Source of the DNA: a bacterium
GTDB taxonomy: Bacteria > Zhuqueibacterota > QNDG01 > DTFT01
Length of the DNA stretch: 58,029 nt
Assembly (NCBI GenBank): GCA_030372965.1
Contig: JAUCQC010000170.1
Coordinates: forward strand, 1 to 58,029
Reading direction: 5' to 3'
Within the stretch, counting starts at the first letter, position 1, and every line of letters starts with the position of its first letter. A model generated the notes under the pieces. It saw only the letters and a list, made by a program, of their open reading frames with translations. It was not told the origin of the DNA and did not search any database. A program made the position numbers and the translations under genes. Below, in pieces: positions 1 to 8,534 of this stretch.

Positions 1-2
1 GC

Positions 3-947
3 AAGCCACGCAGCACAAAAGCGACGGTTCTCGCGATCAAAACCATCCCTCCGGCGGCGGGCCGGCGGGCCGCGGTCCTTCTTCTCTGCGCCGCGGTCCT
101 TCTGTCTGGCGGCGGGCTGATGCGCAAAGGCATGGACGCCGCGGGGCTGGGCCGGCTGAAGGCGTCGAACGACGCCTACCTGTCGGCTTCGTTCCAGAAG
201 GCGCTGAAGACTTTCGCCGTGCTCTCGGCCGTGAAGGTCGGCCTGGCCGTGGTGCAGGGGTCGGACGTGGGAATCGGCTTCAACCTGGAGGTCGGGGACG
301 TGGTCCAGTCGGCCTACGACTATGTGGACATCGCCTGGCGCGTGGTGCTCGCCTGCTCCGCGGTGCTCCTCGGCACCCGTTACCTGCTCCAGGCGGCCGA
401 CCTGCTGTCGTCCTGGTTTCTGGCCGCGACATTCGCCGCGGTGCTGCTCGGCCTCGTCGTCGCGTGGACGCTGCCCCGGCTCCGTTTCCTCCGGACCGTT
501 CTCCGCGATGCCGCGTGGATGGCCGGACTCGTGACCGTCGCGCTGACGCTCGTGGTCCCCTTTTCGATCGCGGGCGGCCACTGGCTCTCGAGCCGCATCA
601 CCCGGCCGTCGGTTGAACAGGCCCATGACGGATTTCAGGGCATCCGCGCGGAGCTGGAGGGGCCGAGGGACGGAAAGCCGGGCCTGTGGGGGAAGATCAC
701 CGAGGGCAGGGAAAAGATCGAGCGCGTCGCGGCCGTGGTGGCCCGCCGGACCGGCGAGCTGACCGAATGGGTGCTCAAGCTCATTGCGGGGTTTGTGTTC
801 GACTGCATCGTGTTTCCGGCCGCGGTTTTTCTCGCCCTGTACGCGGCGGTTCGCAGGGGGGGCGGCGTCATCCGGGACCACCGAAAGCGCCGCGAGTTCC
901 GCTCGGATCTCGAGGAGGCCCTGCGGCCCGTCCGGCCGGGGAAATGA
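3..947 (+). CDS. Membrane protein of unknown function, probably 5'-partial
   Basis: Frame is open from base 3 to the ATG at 120, adding a hydrophobic segment (RAAVLLLCAAVLLSGGGL); several TM-like segments; ends TGA at 947. Confidence 0.65.
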   Translation, partial: KPRSTKATVLAIKTIPPAAGRRAAVLLLCAAVLLSGGGLMRKGMDAAGLGRLKASNDAYLSASFQKALKTFAVLSAVKVGLAVVQGSDVGIGFNLEVGDVVQSAYDYVDIAWRVVLACSAVLLGTRYLLQAADLLSSWFLAATFAAVLLGLVVAWTLPRLRFLRTVLRDAAWMAGLVTVALTLVVPFSIAGGHWLSSRITRPSVEQAHDGFQGIRAELEGPRDGKPGLWGKITEGREKIERVAAVVARRTGELTEWVLKLIAGFVFDCIVFPAAVFLALYAAVRRGGGVIRDHRKRREFRSDLEEALRPVRPGK

Positions 948-993
948 GCCCGGTCCGCTTGACGGCCGGTCCAACAGCGCAACCAGACAGGAG

Positions 994-2583
994 ATGAACA
1001 TGCGACGATTCACGACAGGTTCCGTTTTTGCCGTCCTGGTCATTCTGGCCGCGGCGGCTTTCGGCCAGGCGACGTCGATCCGGACCGAATCCGATTACAA
1101 CGGTTGGGGCTGGAACGCGGTGGTCCTGTCCAACAGCCTGGTGACGGCGGCTGTCGTCCCGGACATCGGCGCCCGGGTGATGCAGTACGACCTGGGCGGT
1201 TACGCGACTTTCTACGTCGCGTCCGACCTCCTCGGCCAGACGCATGTGCCCGCGAGGGGCGGCCTGTACCAGTACGGCGGATTCAAGAACTGGCCCTCGC
1301 CCCAGTCGAAATGGAACTGGCCGCCGCCGCCCACCCTGGACTACGGCAAGTACACCGCCGCGGTCGTCTCGGACACGCCGGATTCGGTCGCGGTGTTCGT
1401 GTCCAGCCCGGTTGAGCAGTGGCTGGCCCCGAACATCCGGTTCGAGCGGCGGACCACGGTATACCGGGGCACGAGCCGGGTGCGCATGGAACAGACCATG
1501 ATCAACGAGGGAACCGCTTCCGCGGAATGGGGCGTGTGGGACATCACCCAGATGATCGTCCACCACCCGGGCGAGCGGGATTATGAAAATTTCTGGGTTT
1601 ACTTTCCGATCAACCCCGCCAGCGTGTTCGGGCCGGACGGCGTCCGGTGGGACAAGTCCTCGGCCGCCTGGAAGGGCGAGGTGGCGGACGGCGTGTACGG
1701 CGTGCAGTTCATGCCCGAGGGGAAAAAGATTTTCGCGGATTCGCACAAGGGGTGGATCGCCTACGCGAACCGCAGGGATTCGGTCGTGTCCGTCAAGACA
1801 TTCGACCTGTACGAGGGCAATTACCCGGACGAGGGCGCGCATGTCGAGGCGTGGATCAATTCCAACCCCGCGTACGTGGAGGTCGAGGTCGTGAGCCCGG
1901 TGGTCCGGCTGTCGAATGCCGCGTCGGGCGCAAACCGGTACACGTTCACCGAGAACTGGTGGCTGACCCGCATGGCGTCGCCGGTGCTGGACGTCGCGCC
2001 CGTGGGCGCGGTGGCCGAGCACATGGTCTACGATCCGGTCGGGCAGAGGCTGATGGGCCGGTACGGTGTTTTTTACGAGGGCACCGCGAAGGCCGCTTTT
2101 TACGACGAGGGAGCGCTGATCGCGGAAGGCGCTGCGCATCCGGTCACCCCGCTCCAGCCTTTCACGCTCGAGGAGACCGTGGCCCTTCCGGCCGGGGCGG
2201 ACAGCGTGGCGCTCCGGATCTTCGACGGAAACGGCGACCTTCTCGGCGTGCTCGACGACCGGACCCGATTCGAGCTGACGCGCGTCGGGGACCGCGGCCG
2301 TCCGGACGGGGCCGGCGCCGCCGGGTTCGGGATCGGGCCCAATTATCCCAATCCCTTCAACGGCGAAACCGTCATCCCCTTCGACATCCCGGCCCCCGCG
2401 GAGGCGTCGCTCCGCATTCTCACGACCGGGGGCCGCGAGGTCGCGCGGCTCGTCGACGGCCGGCTCGAGGCCGGGACGCACCGCTGTGTCTGGCGGCCGG
2501 CGGACTCGGCCAGCGGATTGTTCGTGGCGGTGCTGGACGCGGGCGGGGCCCGACGGACCCGGAAACTGCTTCTCGTCAACTGA
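994..2583 (+). CDS. Secreted DUF4380/aldose-epimerase-like protein with C-terminal FlgD/T9SS-type domain
   Basis: ATG 994 after AGGAG; signal peptide MNMRRFTTGSVFAVLVILAAAAFGQA; 'VVPDIGARVMQYDLGG'; C-terminus NYPNPFNGETVIPF...RKLLLVN. Confidence 0.75.
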   Translation: MNMRRFTTGSVFAVLVILAAAAFGQATSIRTESDYNGWGWNAVVLSNSLVTAAVVPDIGARVMQYDLGGYATFYVASDLLGQTHVPARGGLYQYGGFKNWPSPQSKWNWPPPPTLDYGKYTAAVVSDTPDSVAVFVSSPVEQWLAPNIRFERRTTVYRGTSRVRMEQTMINEGTASAEWGVWDITQMIVHHPGERDYENFWVYFPINPASVFGPDGVRWDKSSAAWKGEVADGVYGVQFMPEGKKIFADSHKGWIAYANRRDSVVSVKTFDLYEGNYPDEGAHVEAWINSNPAYVEVEVVSPVVRLSNAASGANRYTFTENWWLTRMASPVLDVAPVGAVAEHMVYDPVGQRLMGRYGVFYEGTAKAAFYDEGALIAEGAAHPVTPLQPFTLEETVALPAGADSVALRIFDGNGDLLGVLDDRTRFELTRVGDRGRPDGAGAAGFGIGPNYPNPFNGETVIPFDIPAPAEASLRILTTGGREVARLVDGRLEAGTHRCVWRPADSASGLFVAVLDAGGARRTRKLLLVN

Positions 2584-2670
2584 CAACCGGCGCCGCGCGG
2601 AACCGGGACGGATTCCGGTCCGGCCGCGGCGGAAGGCGATTCCCCGCCGGGGGAGGAAGGAGAAGGTGGG

Positions 2671-2973
2671 ATGAAAAAGCAATACCTCAAGACCAAAAAC
2701 GCCTGCAAGGTCACCTTCACCCTGCCGAAGGAGGCGGTGAAGGGCGCGGAGACCGTGCACCTGGCGGGCGAGTTCAACGGCTGGGATCCGCAGGCCACGC
2801 CCATGAAGCGAATGGCCAACGGGTCCTTTCAGGTCGCGCTCACGCTCGAGTCCGGCCGGTCCTATCAGTTCAGGTACCTGATCGACGGACGCACCTGGGA
2901 GAACGACTGGTCGGCCGACCGGTACGTGCCGTCCTCGTTCGGGGCGGACGAAAATTCCGTGGTGGACGTGTAA
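2671..2973 (+). CDS. Stand-alone CBM48/isoamylase-N (glycogen-binding) domain protein
   Basis: 100 aa; 'VHLAGEFNGWDPQATPMKRMANGSFQVALTLESGRSYQFRYLIDG' is typical of this domain. Confidence 0.85.
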   Translation: MKKQYLKTKNACKVTFTLPKEAVKGAETVHLAGEFNGWDPQATPMKRMANGSFQVALTLESGRSYQFRYLIDGRTWENDWSADRYVPSSFGADENSVVDV

Positions 2974-2998
2974 GCCGGCATCGGCCGGACGGGGCGAT

Positions 2999-3913
2999 AT
3001 GCTGAAGCACTATCGGATCGAGGGCGGCCGGGTCGTCGCGGGCGGGAACGGCAGGGGCGGCATTCTGGTGTTCGTGAATCCCGACGAAGCCGAGCGGGTC
3101 ATGCTCACGCAGAAGCTGCGCATCGACGAGCACACGCTGAACTCCGCGCTGGACCCGAACGAGCTGAGCCGCATCGAGTTCGAGCCCAGGCACGCGGCCA
3201 TCATCACCAAACGGCCCAAACGGTACAGCGCGGAGGACAATTTTCTGTTCAATGTGTCCTCCGTGGGCATGTTCCTGTTCAGCGGCCGGCTCGTCATCGT
3301 CCTGAACGAGGACATTCCCCTGTTCGAAGGGAAGATGTTCGGCCGCGTGAAATCCCTCCAGGAGCTGGCCCTCAAGATCATTTACCGGTCCATCTTTCAT
3401 TTCGAGGAGCACCTTCGCGTCATCAACATGTGCAGCGAGGACCTCGAGCACGAAATCAACAGGGCCATGGAAAACCGGACCCTGCTCAATCTTTTCACCC
3501 TGGAGAAGAGCCTGGTGTACTACCTGAACGCCATCGGATCGAACGGCCGCGTCATCGACCGGCTCAAGTCGTGCGCCGGCAAGCTACGCCTGACCCCCGA
3601 AAGCGTCGATCTGCTCGAGGATCTTTCAATCGAAAACACCCAGTGCCTGGAGCAGGCCCGCATCTACTCGGAGGTGCTGGCAGGCCTCATGGACGCCCGG
3701 GTCTCCGTCGTTTCGAACAACCTGAACGTGCTGATGAAGACGCTCAATATCGTGATGATCGGCCTGATGGTGCCGACCTTTCTTGTCAGCCTGTTCTCCA
3801 TGAACGTCCCGATTCCCCTCTCGGAGAGGCCGGTGACCTTCTGGATCGTTCTGGCCGCCTCAGGGCTCCTGAGCCTCGGGGTGATTCTGCTCAGCAAGCT
3901 CAAACGCTGGTGA
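2999..3913 (+). CDS. CorA-family divalent cation transporter-like protein
   Basis: 304 aa; two C-terminal TM helices with 'VPTFLVSLFSMNVPIPL' at the GMN position. Confidence 0.8.
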   Translation: MLKHYRIEGGRVVAGGNGRGGILVFVNPDEAERVMLTQKLRIDEHTLNSALDPNELSRIEFEPRHAAIITKRPKRYSAEDNFLFNVSSVGMFLFSGRLVIVLNEDIPLFEGKMFGRVKSLQELALKIIYRSIFHFEEHLRVINMCSEDLEHEINRAMENRTLLNLFTLEKSLVYYLNAIGSNGRVIDRLKSCAGKLRLTPESVDLLEDLSIENTQCLEQARIYSEVLAGLMDARVSVVSNNLNVLMKTLNIVMIGLMVPTFLVSLFSMNVPIPLSERPVTFWIVLAASGLLSLGVILLSKLKRW

Positions 3914-3968
3914 CCCGCCCGAAGCCGGCCGCCGGCGAGGCCGGCGCGCGTCCGCGGACCCCCCTCTC

Positions 3969-5264
3969 ATGACCGAATCCCACAATCGCATCGTCGTCGC
4001 AGGCGGCGGCCCCGCGGGCCTGCTCGCGGCGGGCACGGCCGCGGAACACGGCGCCTCCGTCCTTCTGCTCGAGAAGATGCCCCGGCCCGGCATGAAGCTC
4101 GGCCTGACGGGCAAGGGCCGTTGCAATCTCACCAACATCGCCCCGCTCGAGGAATTCATCGGGCATTTTCAGCCGGACGGCCGTTTCCTCCGCCAGGCCT
4201 TCCACCGGTTTTTCTCGGACGACCTGCTCCGCTTTCTCGAAACCCGCGGCGTCGCCACGGTCACGGAGCGGGGCGGCCGCGTTTTTCCGGAATCCCAAGA
4301 CGCCGGCACAATCGTGTCCGCCTTGGTCCGGTGGGCCGAAGGCGCGGGCGTCCGCATCCGGACCGGTTCCCGAGCGCAGGACCCCGTGTGTGAGGGCGGG
4401 CGCGTCACGGGAGTGCGGTGGACGGCCGCGGACGGCGTCCAGAGGACGGAAACGGCGCGGGCGCTGATCGTGGCCACGGGCGGGCTGTCCTACCCGGGCA
4501 CCGGATCGACCGGGGACGGGTATGGATTCGCGAAAACGGCCGGGCACACGGTCGAGGACACCCGTCCCGCGCTGGTGCCGCTGGTCACGGCCGGCGGCAT
4601 CGCGGCCCGCATGCAGGGGCTCCCGCTGAAGAACGTGAGGCTCACGGTGATCGTGGACGGCAGGCCCGCGGTTTCCGGTTTCGGCGAAATGCTGTTCACG
4701 CATTTCGGGCTGTCCGGACCCATCGTGCTCACGGCGAGCCTTGCGGCCGTGGACGCGCTCCGGCGGAAGAAGTCCGTGGAGGCGAGCATCGACCTGAAGC
4801 CCGCACTCGACGCGGACAGGCTCGACCAGAGGCTTCAGCGGGATCTTCGGGAGCACGGGCGCATGGAAGCCGCCAATGTGCTGAAACTGCTTCTGCCGCG
4901 GACAATGATCCCGGTCTGCCTCGAACAGTGCCGGATCGATCCGGCCAGGCCCGGACATCAGGTCACGGCGGAGGAGCGGAAGCGTCTGCGGACGTGGCTC
5001 AAGGATTTCCGCCTGACCGTGACCGGACACAGGCCCGTCTCGGAGGCCATCGTCACGGCCGGCGGCGTCCGGCTCTCCGAAGTCGATCCGCGGACCATGG
5101 AATCGCGCCTCGTCCGGGGGCTGTATTTCTGCGGCGAGGTGCTCGATCTGCAGGCGGACACCGGCGGTTACAACCTGCAGGCCGCGTTTTCCACCGGCCG
5201 GCTGGCGGGGGAGGCGGCGGCGCGCTCTGTTCTTGAATCAATGGGACACGGATTGAGCGGATGA
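3969..5264 (+). CDS. NAD(P)/FAD-dependent oxidoreductase, HI0933/YhiN family
   Basis: N-terminal GGGPAGLLAAGTAAEHGASVLLLEK; 'GLTGKGRCNLTN'; C-terminal 'GLYFCGEVLDLQADTGGYNLQAAFSTG'. Confidence 0.9.
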   Translation: MTESHNRIVVAGGGPAGLLAAGTAAEHGASVLLLEKMPRPGMKLGLTGKGRCNLTNIAPLEEFIGHFQPDGRFLRQAFHRFFSDDLLRFLETRGVATVTERGGRVFPESQDAGTIVSALVRWAEGAGVRIRTGSRAQDPVCEGGRVTGVRWTAADGVQRTETARALIVATGGLSYPGTGSTGDGYGFAKTAGHTVEDTRPALVPLVTAGGIAARMQGLPLKNVRLTVIVDGRPAVSGFGEMLFTHFGLSGPIVLTASLAAVDALRRKKSVEASIDLKPALDADRLDQRLQRDLREHGRMEAANVLKLLLPRTMIPVCLEQCRIDPARPGHQVTAEERKRLRTWLKDFRLTVTGHRPVSEAIVTAGGVRLSEVDPRTMESRLVRGLYFCGEVLDLQADTGGYNLQAAFSTGRLAGEAAARSVLESMGHGLSG

Positions 5265-5322
5265 AAAGGATTTACACGGATCGGGTTTGATGGGGTAATT
5301 CTTTGAGCCGGATCGCATGTAG

Positions 5323-5358
5323 TCCCCGGTGGAATGGAAGGTAGCGCCGGGATTTTTT
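5323..5358 (+). terminator. Likely Rho-independent terminator downstream of HI0933-family gene
   Basis: TCCCCGG ... CCGGGA followed by TTTTTT. Confidence 0.5.
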
Positions 5359-5373
5359 AAACGTTGAAAATAT

Positions 5374-5402
5374 TTGACTTTTTTCCTTCCTTTTGATAAG
5401 TT
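5374..5402 (+). promoter_or_regulatory. Putative promoter for gcvPA
   Basis: TTGACT-N17-TAAGTT(TA); AT-rich; 52 nt before the ATG. Confidence 0.45.
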
Positions 5403-5453
5403 TAAGAGAATCCAAAACTTCGGACCGTTTTCCCTCACCTGCCAGGAGCGCAT

Positions 5454-6977
5454 ATGGCCTTCATCCCCACCACGGAAAAGAACCGGCGCGAAATGCTCAA
5501 AGTCATCGGCGTCGCGTCCATCGATGAACTGCTGGCCGCGAATGTGCCGGAAGACCTGATGTTCAAGGGCGAACTGGACATCCCGGCTCCGCTTTCCGAG
5601 ATGGAAGTCGAAAAACTGCTGAGGGAAATCGCGGGTCAGAACGAGCACGCCGGCACCCATGTCTGCTTTCTGGGCGGCGGCGCCTACGACCATTTCATCC
5701 CCTCGGCAGTGAAGCACGTGGTGTCTCGGCCCGAATTCTACACGTCCTACACGCCCTATCAGCCCGAAGTGGCCCAGGGCAACCTGCAGGCCATGTACGA
5801 ATACCAGAGCCTCATCTGCGAACTGACCGGAATGGACGCGGCGAACGCGTCCATGTACGACGGGGCCTCGGCCCTGGCCGAGGCGGCCCTGATGGCCCAG
5901 GCCCACACCGGCCGCACGGAAATACTGGTCCCCCTGTCGGTGCATCCCTGGTACCGCCGGGTGATCCGCACGTACTGCGGCAGAAGCGGAATCAAAGTGA
6001 GGGAAATCCCGGTCCGGGAGGGGACCGTGGATCCGGCCGCCCTGGCCGCGGCCTGCGGCCCGGACACGGCGGCCGTGCTGGTGCAGCACCCCAATTTCTT
6101 CGGCCTGCTGGAACCCGTGACGGATATCGAGCCTGTGGCGCACGGCGCCGGAGCGCTGTTCGTCACTTCGTCCGACCCGATCAGCCTCGGCCTGCTCGAG
6201 CCGCCGGGAGCCTTCGGCGCGGACGTGGCCACCGGAGAGGGCCAGGCTCTTGGGAATCCCCTGAATTTCGGCGGGCCGTACCTCGGTCTCTTCGCGGTCA
6301 AGCAGGACCTGATCCGCCGCATGCCGGGCCGGCTCGTGGGCGCGACACAGGACAAGCACGGAAGGCGCGGTTTCGTGCTCACGCTCCAGACGCGCGAACA
6401 GCACATCCGGCGTGAGAAGGCCGCCTCGTCGATCTGCACCAACCAGCAGCTCTGCGCCCTGGCCGCGACGGTTTACCTCTCCCTCATGGGCAAAGCCGGA
6501 CTTCCCAAAGCGGCGGAACTGTGCCTGCAGAAAGCACACTATCTCGCGGAGCGGCTTTCCGCGATTCCGGGCTTCAGCCTGAAGTATCCGGGCCCGTTCT
6601 TCAAGGAATTCGTGCTCCAGACGCCCGTGCCCCCGGCCCGCATCATCCGCGCGATGCAGGAGGATGGCATATTCGCGGGCGTGGATCTTTCCCGTTTCGA
6701 TTACGGCATATCCAACGGCCTGCTGATCGCGGTGACGGAAAAGCGGACGCGCGAGGAAATGGACCGCTTCAGCCGCCTGATGGCGAAGCATTTCGCGGTG
6801 CGGCGGCCCGCGCCCACGGTCCGGAAGAAGAAAACCGCGGGGAAACCGGCCGTCCGAAGACAGGCGGTCCGAACGTCCACGGTCGCCGGGGCTTCTCTGA
6901 AAGGCCGCCGAGGTCCCGCGGGCAAGGCGAAAACGGGCAGGGCCGTTCAATCAGGGAAAAGCGCGAGGAAGAAATGA
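5454..6977 (+). CDS. gcvPA: Glycine dehydrogenase (decarboxylating) subunit 1 with basic C-terminal tail
   Basis: 'MAFIPTTEKNRREMLKVIGVASIDELL', 'YTPYQPEVAQGNLQAMYEYQSLICELTGMDAANASMYDGASA'; last ~60 aa rich in K/R/A/G. Confidence 0.93.
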   Translation: MAFIPTTEKNRREMLKVIGVASIDELLAANVPEDLMFKGELDIPAPLSEMEVEKLLREIAGQNEHAGTHVCFLGGGAYDHFIPSAVKHVVSRPEFYTSYTPYQPEVAQGNLQAMYEYQSLICELTGMDAANASMYDGASALAEAALMAQAHTGRTEILVPLSVHPWYRRVIRTYCGRSGIKVREIPVREGTVDPAALAAACGPDTAAVLVQHPNFFGLLEPVTDIEPVAHGAGALFVTSSDPISLGLLEPPGAFGADVATGEGQALGNPLNFGGPYLGLFAVKQDLIRRMPGRLVGATQDKHGRRGFVLTLQTREQHIRREKAASSICTNQQLCALAATVYLSLMGKAGLPKAAELCLQKAHYLAERLSAIPGFSLKYPGPFFKEFVLQTPVPPARIIRAMQEDGIFAGVDLSRFDYGISNGLLIAVTEKRTREEMDRFSRLMAKHFAVRRPAPTVRKKKTAGKPAVRRQAVRTSTVAGASLKGRRGPAGKAKTGRAVQSGKSARKK

Positions 6978-8488
6978 AACCGGCGCGTCTTTCGAAAACC
7001 GCGGCCGCTGGATTGATTCTGCTTGCGGCGGCATGCGGTCCAAAGAAGGAACCGGCCGAAGGCTTCAGGACCGCGACCGAGGAGTCGCCGGCCGCCGCGG
7101 TTTCCGTCCCGGCGCCGCGATGGACGAAGACGATCGCTCTGAACCGCCAGGAGACCGGCTCCGATGCGGAACGGGCGCTCTTCGACGAATTCGGGTCATC
7201 GGTCGCGGACCGCCTCAGGGGCTTCCGTGTCCCGCGATGGAGCCGGGGAATGCGTGCCGGGGCCGCGGATGTGAAGGCGGATCTTCTTCTGGACTGCGGC
7301 GTGCGGATATCCGGAGACACGGCCATCTGGAATCTGAATCTTGTGGATCCCGCGTCAAGGCGTTCGGTCTGGAACGAATCCTTGCGGATTCCGGTCGAGG
7401 AATTCGAACGTGCGGCAGGTACAGCAGCGGAACGCGCCGCCGCCCTTGCGGGAGACAGCGGAGACGTTCCGGACAGAGAGGCTGTGTCCGGTTTCACCGA
7501 CAAGTCCCTTTTCCTGGTTTATCTCCGGGCCCGGACGGCCGGGGCATCCGGCACGCGGCAGGGGATCGATTCGGCGGTGCGGGATTATAAAGCCGTGCTC
7601 AGGCAGGATTCGACATTCTCACCGGCCTGGCGCGGGCTTGGCCGGGCTTATCTCGACATCACGCGGTTCGGACTGGACCGGAACCGGGTCTGGCCGGAGC
7701 TCGCGAAGGACGCGGCTTTGCGGGCGCTCCGGATTGATTCGACGGACGGCCGGGCGAGGACTCTGCTCTGCCGCATCGAGGCGGAGAGAGGCGATTTCAG
7801 GGCCGCGGTACGGGAGGCGAAGCGGGCCGTTGCCGACAAGCCGAACGATTCCGAAGCCTGGATCCTTCTCGGCCAGGTCGAAGGACAGGGGCTGGCTGTC
7901 TACTCGCCTGCCATCGACGCGTTCCGCCGCGGCCTTGAACTCGATCCGGGTTCGGTCGAGGCGGCGTCCGGTCTGGCCGTTCTGCTGACCGGCTCAGGCC
8001 GGGCAAAGGAAGCAACCGATGTTCTGAAGCGCGGGCTGGTTCTGGCGCCCGAATCACCGATGCTGCGGACGGTTTTTTCCCTGACCCGGCTGTACGCGGG
8101 TGAACTCGACGAAGCCCGGGCGGAGATCGGAAAGGCGCTGTCTTCCGCCGGGGAGGATCCTTTTGTCCGCGTGATACACGCCATGCTCCTGGCCCGGTCC
8201 GGGGAAAAGGACGCGGCGCTCGGGGAGGTGACGCTCCGGGTCGAGCCGTACGCGGGGAACATGGCCTCCCTGCACGTTTCGATCGCGGCCGTGTACGCGC
8301 TTCTGGGGCGCAACGGAACGGCAGTGGAGTCGCTTGAAAAGGCGCTGAGTTTCGGATATATCGATTATCCGTGGCTGTCCTTCGATCCGCATTTCGACGG
8401 ATTGCGCGGCGACAGCCGCTTCATCGACTGCATGAAGCGGCTGAAGACGGCGTGGGAGGAAGTGTCCCGTCCCGAAAATCAGACCTGA
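6974..8488 (+). CDS. TPR-repeat lipoprotein
   Basis: ATG overlaps gcvPA stop (ATGA); lipobox LAAAC; repeated TPR-like helices. Confidence 0.8.
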   Translation: MKPARLSKTAAAGLILLAAACGPKKEPAEGFRTATEESPAAAVSVPAPRWTKTIALNRQETGSDAERALFDEFGSSVADRLRGFRVPRWSRGMRAGAADVKADLLLDCGVRISGDTAIWNLNLVDPASRRSVWNESLRIPVEEFERAAGTAAERAAALAGDSGDVPDREAVSGFTDKSLFLVYLRARTAGASGTRQGIDSAVRDYKAVLRQDSTFSPAWRGLGRAYLDITRFGLDRNRVWPELAKDAALRALRIDSTDGRARTLLCRIEAERGDFRAAVREAKRAVADKPNDSEAWILLGQVEGQGLAVYSPAIDAFRRGLELDPGSVEAASGLAVLLTGSGRAKEATDVLKRGLVLAPESPMLRTVFSLTRLYAGELDEARAEIGKALSSAGEDPFVRVIHAMLLARSGEKDAALGEVTLRVEPYAGNMASLHVSIAAVYALLGRNGTAVESLEKALSFGYIDYPWLSFDPHFDGLRGDSRFIDCMKRLKTAWEEVSRPENQT

Positions 8489-8513
8489 AGGGTCGGTAAG
8501 ACCTTTCAGGTCT
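8481..8513. repeat. Inverted repeat spanning the stop codon of the TPR lipoprotein
   Basis: AGACCTGAAGGGTC-GGTAA-GACCTTTCAGGTCT, 13/14 complementary. Confidence 0.8.
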
Positions 8514-8534
8514 TTCTCAAACAGGAGCCTTCGC

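Noticed and set aside
868-2760. 630-aa minus-strand ORF
   Set aside because: Antisense shadow of the secreted DUF4380-like gene; low-complexity R/G/P-rich product with no recognisable fold.
5265-5453. Glycine riboswitch upstream of gcvPA
   Set aside because: The putative promoter leaves only a ~45-nt leader; no tandem glycine-aptamer features are visible.
5238-6950. 570-aa minus-strand ORF
   Set aside because: Antisense shadow of gcvPA.
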